64,000 nucleotides of DNA from JAZKFT01 sp963845495 (GTDB lineage: Bacteria; Bacteroidota; Bacteroidia; Chitinophagales; Chitinophagaceae), in the NCBI GenBank assembly GCA_963845495.1, contig CAWJTH010000026.1, positions 1 to 64,000 of the forward strand, given 5' to 3'. The position numbers and the translations under genes are program-made. How positions within the stretch are numbered: position 1 is the stretch's first letter; each line of letters begins with the position of its first letter. The notes beneath the pieces were generated by a model that saw nothing but the letters and a program-made list of their open reading frames with translations, had not been told where the DNA came from and did no database searches. Positions 53,854 to 62,460 of this stretch are shown here, piece by piece.

Positions 53854-55722
53854 ATGAACAGGTGTTTATTGTTTTTTATATCAATATTGGGTTTGGCAAT
53901 TTCCAACGCCCAATCTTTATATATGCCCCGCAATGTTCAGCGGGCTTATAAAAATGGCACAAGATCGATGGATGGAAAGCCCGGCAAAAATTATTGGCAA
54001 AATTTTGGCCGTTACAATATTGCGGTAACCGCTTTACCGCCCGATAGAACGGTGAAGGGTGCAGAAACAATCATTTACACCAACAATAGTCCAGATACGA
54101 TTAAAGATCCGGTTATTAGATTGGTGTTAAACGTGCACAAACCCGGTGCTGCACGATATGGAAATACAGGCGCAAATTATTTAACAGCAGGCGTTGCAAT
54201 AGATTCATTTACCGAAAATAATACCCCAAAAAAATGGGATAACAATGCTGGCACTTGGCAACCTTTCCATTTGTCAAAACCCTTGCTGCCACACGATTCC
54301 ATTCGATTGTCGTTTAACTGGCATTACCAAATATCCTTACAAAGTGGGCGAGAAGGCATGATCGATAGCACCACTTATTACTTGGCTTATTTTTATCCAA
54401 GGGTTTCTGTTTATGATGATTACAATGGCTGGGACAAATTGGATTTTACCGACGGCCAAGAGTTTTATAACGATTTCAACAATTATAATTTTTCTGTTAC
54501 TGTGCCGAAAAATTATATTGTTTGGGCAACCGGTACTTTGTTAAACCCAACTGAGGTATTGCAACCCGAATATGCCGATAAGCTAAAAACATCGATGACA
54601 ACGGATTCAATTATTAAGATTGCCAATATTGCAGATTTGGGATCAAATAGCGTTACTGCACAAAATGCGGTAAATACTTGGCGCTGGACGGCCAATAATA
54701 TTTCGGACGTGACAGTTGCATTAAGTAATCATTTTGATTGGGATGCGTCCAGCGTATTGGTAGATGATGCCACGAAACGCCGTGCCAGCGTGCAAGCCGC
54801 TTATAACGACACCGCTGTAGATTTTCACCAGATGGTGGAATTTGGCCGACATTCGCTCGGTTGGTTTTCGCATAATTGGCCTGGCGTACCTTATCCTTTT
54901 GAAAAATCAACCATTGTGCAGGGCTATGCCGACATGGAATATCCGATGATGGTAAACGATGCCAGCACAAAAGATTTAACCTTTTCCCGCTTTGTGGCGG
55001 AGCATGAAATTGCACATACGTATTTCCCGTTTTATATGGGTATCAACGAAAGTCGCTACGCTTTTATGGACGAAGGCTGGGCAACTACTTTTGAATTTTT
55101 AATTGGAATTGCCGATTTAGGCGCTGAAAAAGCAATCAGCTCGTATCAAAATTTTCGGGTAAAAAAGTGGATAAATGATGCAGCCAGCGAGCAAGATTTG
55201 CCGATTATTACACCTGCCAATGTGCTAAAAGGCGTGGCTTATGGCAACAATGCTTACGGCAAACCTTCGCTAGGTTATTTGGCGGTGAGAGATATGCTGG
55301 GCGATGATTTGTTTAAAAAATGCCTGCATGGCTACATGGATCGTTGGCATGGTAAGCATCCAATTCCGTGGGATTTTTTCAATTCGTTCAACGATATATC
55401 CGGCAAAGATTTGAACTGGTTTTGGAGCAATTGGTATTTCTCAAACGGCTATATTGATTTGGCCATTCAAAAGGTTGAAAAAGATAAAAATGGCACGAAT
55501 ATCACCATCAAAAATATCGGCGGTTTTGCCGCACCGGTTGATGTGGTCGTTTCTTTTGCAGATGGAACTATTGAAACATTTCATCAAACTTCTGAAATCT
55601 GGCATGAGAATCAAAAGCAAGCCACTGTGAAAATTACAACACCCCAAAAAGTAAAATCAGTACAATTAAAAGGTGGCATTTTTATGGATGCCGATGAAAG
55701 CAATAATAGTTGGGGAATGTAA
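53854..55722 (+). CDS. M1 family metallopeptidase (aminopeptidase N-like)
   Basis: 622 residues, signal peptide 1-19. The beta-rich N-terminal domain leads to the catalytic HEIAHTYFPFYM ... MDEGWATT, i.e. HExxH-x18-E (H385, H389, E408). A Gly-x-Met-Glu-Asn-like motif is present as YADMEYPMMV. Secreted zinc aminopeptidase; followed by a run of 113-bp tandem repeats. Confidence 0.92.
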   Translation: MNRCLLFFISILGLAISNAQSLYMPRNVQRAYKNGTRSMDGKPGKNYWQNFGRYNIAVTALPPDRTVKGAETIIYTNNSPDTIKDPVIRLVLNVHKPGAARYGNTGANYLTAGVAIDSFTENNTPKKWDNNAGTWQPFHLSKPLLPHDSIRLSFNWHYQISLQSGREGMIDSTTYYLAYFYPRVSVYDDYNGWDKLDFTDGQEFYNDFNNYNFSVTVPKNYIVWATGTLLNPTEVLQPEYADKLKTSMTTDSIIKIANIADLGSNSVTAQNAVNTWRWTANNISDVTVALSNHFDWDASSVLVDDATKRRASVQAAYNDTAVDFHQMVEFGRHSLGWFSHNWPGVPYPFEKSTIVQGYADMEYPMMVNDASTKDLTFSRFVAEHEIAHTYFPFYMGINESRYAFMDEGWATTFEFLIGIADLGAEKAISSYQNFRVKKWINDAASEQDLPIITPANVLKGVAYGNNAYGKPSLGYLAVRDMLGDDLFKKCLHGYMDRWHGKHPIPWDFFNSFNDISGKDLNWFWSNWYFSNGYIDLAIQKVEKDKNGTNITIKNIGGFAAPVDVVVSFADGTIETFHQTSEIWHENQKQATVKITTPQKVKSVQLKGGIFMDADESNNSWGM

Positions 55723-55728
55723 GCGGGG

Positions 55729-56065
55729 ATTGGGTTTGATCAAGAAGGATATGGCACGCAGAGGCGCAGAGTTAGCAGAGGAAAGAGAGGAGCCTAAATT
55801 TGTTTAAACTCCTTTTCCTTGCGGCTGTGCGAGACTTTTAGGTTGGGTTTGGCCAAGAAGAATATGGCACGCAGAGGCGCAGAGTTAGCAGAGGAAAGAG
55901 AGGAGCCTAAATTTGTTTAAACCCCTTTCCCCTGCGGCTCTGCGAGACTTTTAGGTTGGGTTTGGCCAAGAAGAATATGGCACGCAGAGGCGTAGAGGTA
56001 GCAGAGAAAGAAGAGGAGCCTAAATTTGTTTAAACTCCTTTTCCCTGCGCCTCTGCGAGACCTTT
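55729..56065. repeat. Three tandem copies of a 113-bp repeat
   Basis: Units begin at 55751, 55864 and 55977 (exactly 113 bp apart); part of another unit lies at 55729-55750 and the last unit is cut near 56065. Each unit carries GCACGCAGAGGCGCAGAG on one side and a CTGCGnCTCTGCGAGAC arm on the other, so each can fold on itself. Related to the palindrome at 35383-35491. No ORF. Confidence 0.85.
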
Positions 56066-56102
56066 CTCTTTCTATTAAAAGCTCAAAAGAACATACTTAT
56101 GC

Positions 56103-56137
56103 CTTACACAATTGCTTATTTACCAATTACTTATTTA
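56103..56137 (-). repeat. Word array at the end of the acylase gene
   Basis: On the minus strand GTAAATAAGTAATTGGTAAATAAGCAATTG; it encodes the last residues VNK and the stop codon of the penicillin acylase gene. Confidence 0.75.
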
Positions 56138-56804
56138 CTTTTTCTTCCCCCGGATGGTATGTTTTTTCTGCATGTTTCAACACATCGGTTTTGTAAAAAA
56201 GCACATCTTTAAATTGGCCTTTGCTGTACATCAGCGCTTGGTCTTTAAAATGAGGGGAATTTACATCGCCACTTTCGCCGCCGGCCAATAAAGATTTGGC
56301 TTTGATGGTTGGGCCAAATTCAACAGCACAAATAAAACTGTTGCCATTGTAGCCGTACCGCTTTTTTGTATTTGGAAAAACGCGACTAGTGTAGGACGGG
56401 ATTTGCCCCCAAACAGATGATGCAAACCCAACAGGAATGCTAGCTTTCGCATCGTCATAGTTTCCAGCGATATCGTCCGTCAAACGTTGAAAGCGGTTGA
56501 TGTCGCCCCAAGCCACATCCCATTTTCCATATTTTTCTTTTAAATTATCGACAGCGGTTTTAAATGGTTGTAACAGATCATTTGCAGTTGCCGTTTTAAT
56601 AAAAGTTGCTGTTTTAGCAACCATGTCGCCATCTTTTAATTGGGTGATTTTTGGCGATAACAATTGCGCCCACTCAATGGCCAACGATGTGGCGACGGAT
56701 TTTTCACCCGAATGTAAATCCCAAGTTTTTAAAATGTCAATAGGTTGTTGTAAAATGGCTTTTAATGAATCGTTTTGCGGTAACGCATTATAAGCTGAAA
56801 ACAA
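56127..56804 (-). CDS. Penicillin acylase family protein, C-terminal part (frameshifted gene)
   Basis: 225 residues continuing the acylase beta subunit: WGDINRFQRL, VWGQIPSYTSRVF, GNSFICAVEFG, LAGGESGDVNSPHFKDQ. It follows the N-terminal fragment when one base is restored near 56801 (ENLVP, then SLFSAYNALPQND). The annotated start is internal. Whole gene 56127-58369. Confidence 0.82.
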   Translation of the reverse strand: MFSAYNALPQNDSLKAILQQPIDILKTWDLHSGEKSVATSLAIEWAQLLSPKITQLKDGDMVAKTATFIKTATANDLLQPFKTAVDNLKEKYGKWDVAWGDINRFQRLTDDIAGNYDDAKASIPVGFASSVWGQIPSYTSRVFPNTKKRYGYNGNSFICAVEFGPTIKAKSLLAGGESGDVNSPHFKDQALMYSKGQFKDVLFYKTDVLKHAEKTYHPGEEKVNK

Positions 56805-58369
56805 ACTGGTACTAGGTTTTCGAAGAAAGATAAATAAGTATTGTAACCAGCACTTATAACTTTGTCGAGATCATAATTTTTTTCTTTGGCCAACACCCGT
56901 ACGGCGTTTATCCCACGGAAATTTTCACCATCGGGTGCCATATAAGTTGGATAATTTTCTCGTTTTGGGCTTTCATTTCCGGCAACAGAAAATGGCGTGG
57001 AATTGCAATTTTGCAGCCAACCATTTTTAGGGTTTATAACATGCACAAGGTCATTCACATCGTGCAAACCTTTCCATTCGGTGGCGGTAATTGTGCCATC
57101 TACGGGTTTACTCCAGTCGTAACTTTTATCACGGATAGGAACGTAATTGCCATGCCAATAAGCAATATTGCCTTCGGCATCGGCATAAACAGTATTGTTG
57201 GATGTATTGGCTTTTAGATCCAGCACTTTTTTGAATTCAGCGAAGCTGGTTGTTTTCGTGCGTAGCCAGCTTTGTTCCAAACTAATAATGGAACGGTTGA
57301 ACGATTTTACGCTCAAAAATTGACCATTTTTTTTGGCCATAATTGGGCCGTGGCGAGTAAATAATGCCTTGATGATTTTTGTTTGTAACGTACCGTTTTG
57401 TTTGAATTTTATAGGAATATTTTTTACCAAAACAGGCTTTTTTTGATGTTCATATTCATACGTCCATTGGTTGTTTTGTTGGGATAATTTTTCAATATAA
57501 CTGTCTGAAACATCTACTTGGCTTGAAGTATGCATCCAACCGCAATGCTCGTTAAAGCCTTGGTAAACAAATAATTGTCCCCAAGTTACCGCACCGTAAG
57601 CATTTAATCCTTCCTCGCTTACCATTTGCACTTCGGGCCTAAAATAAAGTGTAACATGCGGGTTAATATATAAAATGGCATGATGATTAGCCGTGATGGA
57701 AGGCGCAAAAGCAAAGCCATTTGAGCCTGTTAATTTTTCATCGCCGTAAACTTGTTCGTTTTCTTCAGGCAAATTATTTTGTTTAGACGCAAACAAATTA
57801 GATTGATTTTTTTTATTGTTTTTGATGGTTGAAACATTTCCTGTTTCGTACAAATCTTTCAAATCTTTTTCCGTTAAACCAGCGGTGCTAATGGCGCCGA
57901 TACTTCCGTCGGTCCAAAGCAAAGCATACCAAGGTTCAAAATGTTTGAGCAAAGCTGGTTTTGTTTCGGGATGTTTGAACAAGTAATAATTTACGCCATC
58001 CGCAAAAGCATTCAACAATTTATGCAGCCACGGCTTGCTGGTTTTGTAATCTTTTATGGCATCGGCCGAGTCAATTACTAACCGAACCAATAAATCATTG
58101 TAAACATCTTTTTCGCCGTTTATTTCAGCCAATCGTCCCAACTTTTCAATGTAATTCATTTCCACCCGCATAAAATCATCCTCGCATTGGGCATACAATA
58201 AACCAAAAACGGCATCGGCGTCCGTTTTTCCATAAATGTGCGGGATGCCCCAATTATCGCGGATAATGGTTACTTGTTTGGCTTGTTGTTCGTAGCGGGC
58301 AATTTCAGTTTTGCTGAATTGCGCCAATAGTTGCAATGGTAAAAAAAGAAAAAGGAAGGCTTTTTTCAT
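56762..58369 (-). CDS. Penicillin acylase family protein, N-terminal part (frameshifted gene)
   Basis: Signal peptide (1-17), then the alpha part and the autoprocessing site: TGSNGFAFAPS, where the Ser after Gly becomes the N-terminal nucleophile of the beta subunit. WGIPHIYGKTDADAVFGLLYAQCEDD is the family's N-terminal signature. After YLSFFENLVP the frame is lost, leaving a false end (VCFQLIMRYRKTIH). The intact enzyme would be about 750 residues, secreted, an amidase of acylated compounds such as homoserine lactones or beta-lactams. Confidence 0.85.
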   Translation of the reverse strand: MKKAFLFLFLPLQLLAQFSKTEIARYEQQAKQVTIIRDNWGIPHIYGKTDADAVFGLLYAQCEDDFMRVEMNYIEKLGRLAEINGEKDVYNDLLVRLVIDSADAIKDYKTSKPWLHKLLNAFADGVNYYLFKHPETKPALLKHFEPWYALLWTDGSIGAISTAGLTEKDLKDLYETGNVSTIKNNKKNQSNLFASKQNNLPEENEQVYGDEKLTGSNGFAFAPSITANHHAILYINPHVTLYFRPEVQMVSEEGLNAYGAVTWGQLFVYQGFNEHCGWMHTSSQVDVSDSYIEKLSQQNNQWTYEYEHQKKPVLVKNIPIKFKQNGTLQTKIIKALFTRHGPIMAKKNGQFLSVKSFNRSIISLEQSWLRTKTTSFAEFKKVLDLKANTSNNTVYADAEGNIAYWHGNYVPIRDKSYDWSKPVDGTITATEWKGLHDVNDLVHVINPKNGWLQNCNSTPFSVAGNESPKRENYPTYMAPDGENFRGINAVRVLAKEKNYDLDKVISAGYNTYLSFFENLVPVCFQLIMRYRKTIH

Positions 58370-58476
58370 GCGATGGATTCAAATTAGCGGATTGCATGAA
58401 AATAGCGCAAAAGGATGAAAAGTTAATAGGTGTCCTGCAGATTACAGGAATTATGGCTGATAAAATGATTAATAAC

Positions 58477-58703
58477 TATTCGCTATTTGGAATTGGATAA
58501 CTGTTAGAATATCAGGATGTGTGCTTTTTAAAGCCCAGCGGGCTGGCATGTTGGTAAAGAAGCAGGAACAATAGCGAAACAGAGTGCCGGCGGCACGAAA
58601 TGTTTGCGGTTCACATATCGCCCCGCTGGGGTTTGGGTGCGTCATTGTAACGGATTTTTACCAACATCTCGTACCGCTGGTACTTTATTCCAAATAGCGG
58701 ATA
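58477..58703. mobile_element. MITE-like element with 13-bp terminal inverted repeats
   Basis: CGCTATTTGGAAT (58481-58493) is the exact reverse complement of 58687-58699 (extends to 17 bp with one mismatch, 58477-58703). Inside are nested pairs: CCCAGCGGG (58533-58541) with 58622-58630, ATGTTGGTAAA (58548-58558) with 58657-58667, and GTGCCGGCGGCAC (58584-58596). About 220 bp, no ORF. No clear target duplication seen. Confidence 0.6.
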
Positions 58704-58760
58704 GCCATGAAATGATTTAAATATATATTGTCTACTGCGTTAATCTGGGGCAAATGGCCA

Positions 58761-59480
58761 TCATATTTTCATCAACACCGCGGCAACCATTCCCGCGGTT
58801 TCTGTGCGCAGGCGGGTTTCGCCTAAGGCAACCGGCAAAAAGTTTTTACTGATGGCTAGTTCAATTTCATCTGGCGTAAAATCACCTTCTGGGCCAATTA
58901 AAATCAGGGCGTCTTTTTCTTTTTGCAAGATGCTTGAAAAATCTGTTTTTTTATTCGGCAAGCAATGCGCTATAAACCTTTGCTGGTAAAGGTTTGCGGT
59001 AAGAAGTTTTTCATTTTCCAGCCATTTTTTTAAAGCAACAGGTTCATGTAAAATCGGCATCCAAGCTTGTTGGCTTTGCAACATGGCGCTCACCAAAATT
59101 TGTTCCCACCGGTCTTTTTTAAACAATTGCCGTTCAGTACGCTGGCAAATTAGAGGAATAATTTCGGTGAGGCCCACTTCGGTAGCTTTCTCCAAAAACC
59201 ATTCGAACCGGGCTGCATTTTTTACCAAACTAATAGCAACGGCTGTTAGTCTTGCATCTTGTGGCTTGAAACTTGTGGCTTGAATTGCTACCTCCGTTTT
59301 CTTTTTGTCAGCTTTAATAATTGTTGCCGTTGCCACAATGCCTTTTCCGTTGGCCAATTGCAAGGTTTCGCCAACTTGCATGCGCAATACCTGCACGGCG
59401 TGTTTGCTGTTGGCCTCGTCGAGCAACAAAGTTTTTGTTTGCTGAGATAAATCGGTAGAAAAGAAAAAGGGAATGTCCAT
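58761..59480 (-). CDS. rsmE: 16S rRNA (uracil1498-N3)-methyltransferase
   Basis: 239 residues, SPOUT methyltransferase with a PUA-like N-terminus. The SAM-knot motifs are LIGPEGDFTPDEIELA and ALGETRLRTETA. Methylates m3U1498 in 16S rRNA. The loop QATSFKPQDARL (residues about 66-77) is encoded by a 14-bp tandem repeat (59258-59285). Confidence 0.95.
   Translation of the reverse strand: MDIPFFFSTDLSQQTKTLLLDEANSKHAVQVLRMQVGETLQLANGKGIVATATIIKADKKKTEVAIQATSFKPQDARLTAVAISLVKNAARFEWFLEKATEVGLTEIIPLICQRTERQLFKKDRWEQILVSAMLQSQQAWMPILHEPVALKKWLENEKLLTANLYQQRFIAHCLPNKKTDFSSILQKEKDALILIGPEGDFTPDEIELAISKNFLPVALGETRLRTETAGMVAAVLMKI
59258..59285. repeat. 14-bp tandem repeat inside rsmE
   Basis: CTTGTGGCTTGAAA (59258-59271) and CTTGTGGCTTGAAT (59272-59285), in-frame within rsmE. 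Same kind of 14-bp word repeat as in hisS. Confidence 0.8.
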
Positions 59481-59503
59481 GAAAATTATAAATGAGATAC
59501 CGA

Positions 59504-59905
59504 TTACGGAACGAATAAATCAAGTTCAGAAATAAATTTAAAATCCCTTAAATTATAAGTAAATAATTTAAATTTAGTTGCGATAGCTGTTGCAGCAATT
59601 ATTCCATCGGCCAATGCCAATCCATGGCTTAATGAATATTTTTCAATTAGCGCAATGGTTTTCAAAGTGATATCTTCATTAATAATTGCAATATTAAATC
59701 TTTTAAGCTGTTTTGAAATTCTTGCCAAATCAGTTTTATTGGTTGCGCCTAAAAGCAATTCCAATTTTGCAATGGCAGATAAAACTATATTGTCAATACC
59801 AATAATGTTATCCAAAATTAACTTTGTTTGGTTATGCCGTGGATTATTAGCGGCCCAATAATCAATCATCACATCTGTGTCACAATTATTTTTTCCGTTG
59901 CCATG
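59504..59905 (-). pseudogene. PIN-domain (VapC-like) toxin, frameshifted near its N-terminus
   Basis: Starts with MATEKIIV at ATG 59905; the next codons are lost until DTDVMIDYW if one base is restored near 59884. The rest (59504-59872, 122 residues) is a PIN RNase: DVMIDYW acidic start, AKLELLLGATN, ALADGIIAATAIATKF, NLRDFKFI. As read, translation stops after MATEKIIVTQM. The ATG overlaps the antitoxin gene by 20 bp. A silenced toxin would be plausible for a TA pair. Confidence 0.8.
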
Positions 59906-60134
59906 CTTTGTTTCTCAATTGTTTAGCATCTAAATTGGCACTGGTAAATATTTCGTTTAAACCAGATGTATTAATGCTGCTGTCACCCGGAATAATTTTT
60001 ACACCGTTTGCTTCAAGTGTTTTTTTCTTGGTTGTCTTTTTAGGAGTTGTAATGACAAAGTCAAAATATTTGGAAAAATCCATTAAAGCTTGCAGGGTTT
60101 TTTCTTTTTTATATTTTATGATTATTTCCGGCAT
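59886..60134 (-). CDS. Antitoxin-like protein upstream of the PIN toxin
   Basis: 82 residues. N-terminal half EIIIKYKKEKTLQALMDFSKYFDFVI, basic middle, C-terminal SSINTSGLNEIFTSANLDAKQLRNKAWQRKK, which ends with hydrophobic and basic residues that could bind the toxin. No DNA-binding domain recognised. Called antitoxin by its place 20 bp into the toxin start. Confidence 0.7.
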   Translation of the reverse strand: MPEIIIKYKKEKTLQALMDFSKYFDFVITTPKKTTKKKTLEANGVKIIPGDSSINTSGLNEIFTSANLDAKQLRNKAWQRKK

Positions 60135-60198
60135 AAGTAATATTTATTCAAAGTTAAAGAACTGAAATTAAGTATTGTTATCTGTTGCTTATGCCTAA

Positions 60199-60338
60199 TT
60201 ATTTTTTAGGCTCTTGAATCTTACCGAATTTTTGAGTCCTATTGCCAAATATGTCTTCAATAATAAATATTTCCTTGTGGCAACATCATGGTACCAACAT
60301 GTAATGCCATCTTTTTCGCCTGTCTCTGCTAATTTATT
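60199..60338 (-). pseudogene. Degraded gene remnant, unknown
   Basis: On the minus strand, right after the stop at 60339, reading KLAETGEKDGITCWYHDVAT in one frame then (frame shift) IFIIEDIFGNRTQKFGKIQEPKK to a TAA at 60199. Looks protein-like at both ends but has no start codon. Parent family not recognised. Confidence 0.35.
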
Positions 60339-60659
60339 TTATTGAAAAGGCGAAAATTCAGCAAATAGATTATTAGCTTCTTCCAATTTGCCAATCGGCA
60401 CATAATCACAAACGTCAGCATATTGTTGCCACATTTGCAAAATCATGGCGTTTGTATGTGCTTTTTCAATGGCTGCTTTGCTTTTCCATTCAAAAACTTC
60501 TACAATCGTACCATCTTTTGCTTCCATTATAATCGATTCTCTTTCAGTAACCAAGCCCAATGCATTTAAGGTAGAATAATGGATCCGCATTAATTGGCGC
60601 AAAGCTTCTTCTTTCCCAACTTTTGGCTTATAGCCAACAATCACAATTCTACCTTCCAT
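60339..60659 (-). CDS. Dimeric alpha/beta-barrel (antibiotic biosynthesis monooxygenase-like) protein
   Basis: 106 residues from ATG 60659 (GTG at 60662 possible): RIVIVGYKPKVGKEEALRQLM, then ESIIMEAKDGTIVEVFEWKSKAAIEKAHTN, and CDYVPIGKLEEA. Ferredoxin-like ABM fold; substrate unknown. Single gene after the dnaB terminator on the same strand. Confidence 0.78.
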   Translation of the reverse strand: MEGRIVIVGYKPKVGKEEALRQLMRIHYSTLNALGLVTERESIIMEAKDGTIVEVFEWKSKAAIEKAHTNAMILQMWQQYADVCDYVPIGKLEEANNLFAEFSPFQ

Positions 60660-60674
60660 CACAATTTTTTTAAT

Positions 60675-60710
60675 GATAAAAAGAAAGCCAAGACTTAATG
60701 CTTGGCCTTA
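60675..60710 (-). terminator. Terminator of dnaB
   Basis: On the minus strand AAGGCCAAG / CTTGGCTTT stem (one mismatch), 8-nt loop, then TTTTT. It begins just past the dnaB stop. Confidence 0.75.
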
Positions 60711-60717
60711 GTATTTT

Positions 60718-62349
60718 TTAAAACAACGCGTCTTCGTCTTCCCCAAAACCGGAGTCAAAATCTTCGTTCATGTCGTTCATTTTACTGCCTTTTTGAATAT
60801 AAAGCGCAGCACCGCTTCCGCCGCCCATGTCAGTTTTTTCGTCTTGGTTCAATGGGCGATAAGCGCCACCGCCAGCGCCTTTCGGTAAACCGGTTCCGTA
60901 ACCGCCGCCGCCAAATCCAGGGCCTTCGTCATTAAATTCTACAAATTTTTGTACATGGAGCATGGCCCTCAATTTCACCGTATCCAACGATCCGTTACGG
61001 TGTTTGGCAATTTTAACGTGCGTTTCGCCTTTGTTGGCTTCGCCGTTTTCATCTTCCGTAACACCATAATATTCAGGGCGGTACAAGAACATAACCATGT
61101 CGGCATCTTGTTCAATGGCACCCGATTCACGTAAATCGCTCAACTGCGGCATTTTGTTGCCGTCTTTCCGGCTTTCAACCGCACGGCTTAACTGACTCAA
61201 AGCAATTACCGGTACATTCAATTCTTTTGCCAATTGTTTTAATGCCCGGCTGATACCGCTAATTTCTTGCTCACGGTTGCCTTTGGCATCGCCGTTGCCG
61301 CTCATTAATTGTAAGTAATCGATAATGATGATGCCAACTTTGTATTTGTTCACCATCCGGCGACATTTGGCCCGTAGCTCAAACACGTTAAGAGCCGCCG
61401 AATCATCAATATAAATCGGTGCTTTTTCTAACGGTTGAATGCCCTTTACCAACAATTGTTTCATTTCATGGTCTTCCAATCGGCCACGGCTTATTTTTTC
61501 CATGTGGATGTCGCTTTGGGCGCTTAGTATACGCGTAACCAATTGACTGCTACCCATTTCTAAGCTAAAAAAGCCTACGCCAACACGCTTTGCTGGGTCG
61601 GGGTGCATGGCTGCGTTTCTTGCCAGGTTCAACGCGAAGGCCGTTTTACCCACGGCTGGCCTTGCAGCAAGAATGATCAAATCGGTTGGTTGGAAGCCGT
61701 TGGTAATTTTATCTAACGATGGGAAACCACTGGAAACGCCGGTAATATCTTCTGTGCGGTTGCGTAAATCTTCAATGCGGGTGTAGGTTTTGGCCAAAAC
61801 GGTTTGCAATTCATCAAAGTTTTTCTTTAAATGGCTATTGGTGATTTCAAATAAATTGGCTTCGGCTTTATCCAATAAATCAAATACATCGGTGCTGTCT
61901 TCATAAGCGTCGGCAATGGTTTCACCGCTGATGCGGATCAATTCCCGCTGGATAAATTTTTGTAAAACGATACGGGCATGCGCATCAATATTGGCGCTAC
62001 TAACCACACTGTTGGTAAGTTTGGTAACATAATATGGCCCGCCAACCGCCTCCAATTGTTCCCGCTGCCGCAATTCTTCCACAACTGTCAAAATATCAAT
62101 GGGCATGCTTTTTTCCTGCAAGCTGCGCATGGCAATAAAAATCAATTGGTGTGCTTCAACATAAAAGCATTCGGGTTTTAAAATTTCAACCACCGCATCA
62201 AAGGCTGCTTTTTCAAGCATAATGGCACCCAAAACGGCTTCTTCCAAATCTTTGGCTTGCGGCGGTAATTTGCCATACACCATGGCACTTAAATCCAAAT
62301 TACTCTTCCTTCTCACTTTCCTGTCCTTGCCAAGATTGGTAATTTCCAT
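60718..62349 (-). CDS. dnaB: Replicative DNA helicase DnaB
   Basis: 543 residues. N-terminal DnaB domain (LPPQAKDLEEAVLGAIM, binds primase), then the RecA-like motor with P-loop ARPAVGKT (229-236), IIIIDYLQLMSG (Walker B) and SQLSRAVESRKDGNKMPQLSDLRESGAIEQDAD. A Gly-rich C-terminal tail (about 470-505) is typical of the phylum. Unwinds DNA at the fork. No intein. Confidence 0.97.
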   Translation of the reverse strand: MEITNLGKDRKVRRKSNLDLSAMVYGKLPPQAKDLEEAVLGAIMLEKAAFDAVVEILKPECFYVEAHQLIFIAMRSLQEKSMPIDILTVVEELRQREQLEAVGGPYYVTKLTNSVVSSANIDAHARIVLQKFIQRELIRISGETIADAYEDSTDVFDLLDKAEANLFEITNSHLKKNFDELQTVLAKTYTRIEDLRNRTEDITGVSSGFPSLDKITNGFQPTDLIILAARPAVGKTAFALNLARNAAMHPDPAKRVGVGFFSLEMGSSQLVTRILSAQSDIHMEKISRGRLEDHEMKQLLVKGIQPLEKAPIYIDDSAALNVFELRAKCRRMVNKYKVGIIIIDYLQLMSGNGDAKGNREQEISGISRALKQLAKELNVPVIALSQLSRAVESRKDGNKMPQLSDLRESGAIEQDADMVMFLYRPEYYGVTEDENGEANKGETHVKIAKHRNGSLDTVKLRAMLHVQKFVEFNDEGPGFGGGGYGTGLPKGAGGGAYRPLNQDEKTDMGGGSGAALYIQKGSKMNDMNEDFDSGFGEDEDALF

Positions 62350-62460
62350 GTAGTATTTTCTAATGATGTATTAAAATATTTCTAATCGCTATTTCAGCTA
62401 CCTGACCAAAAAGTATTTTTTAAAATTGGTTTTCCTTTAAAAAATTTCAATTTGGGTGGT

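Noticed and set aside
55729..56065. Possible CRISPR array
   Set aside because: The three units are near identical across their full 113 bp, so there are no variable spacers; no cas genes.
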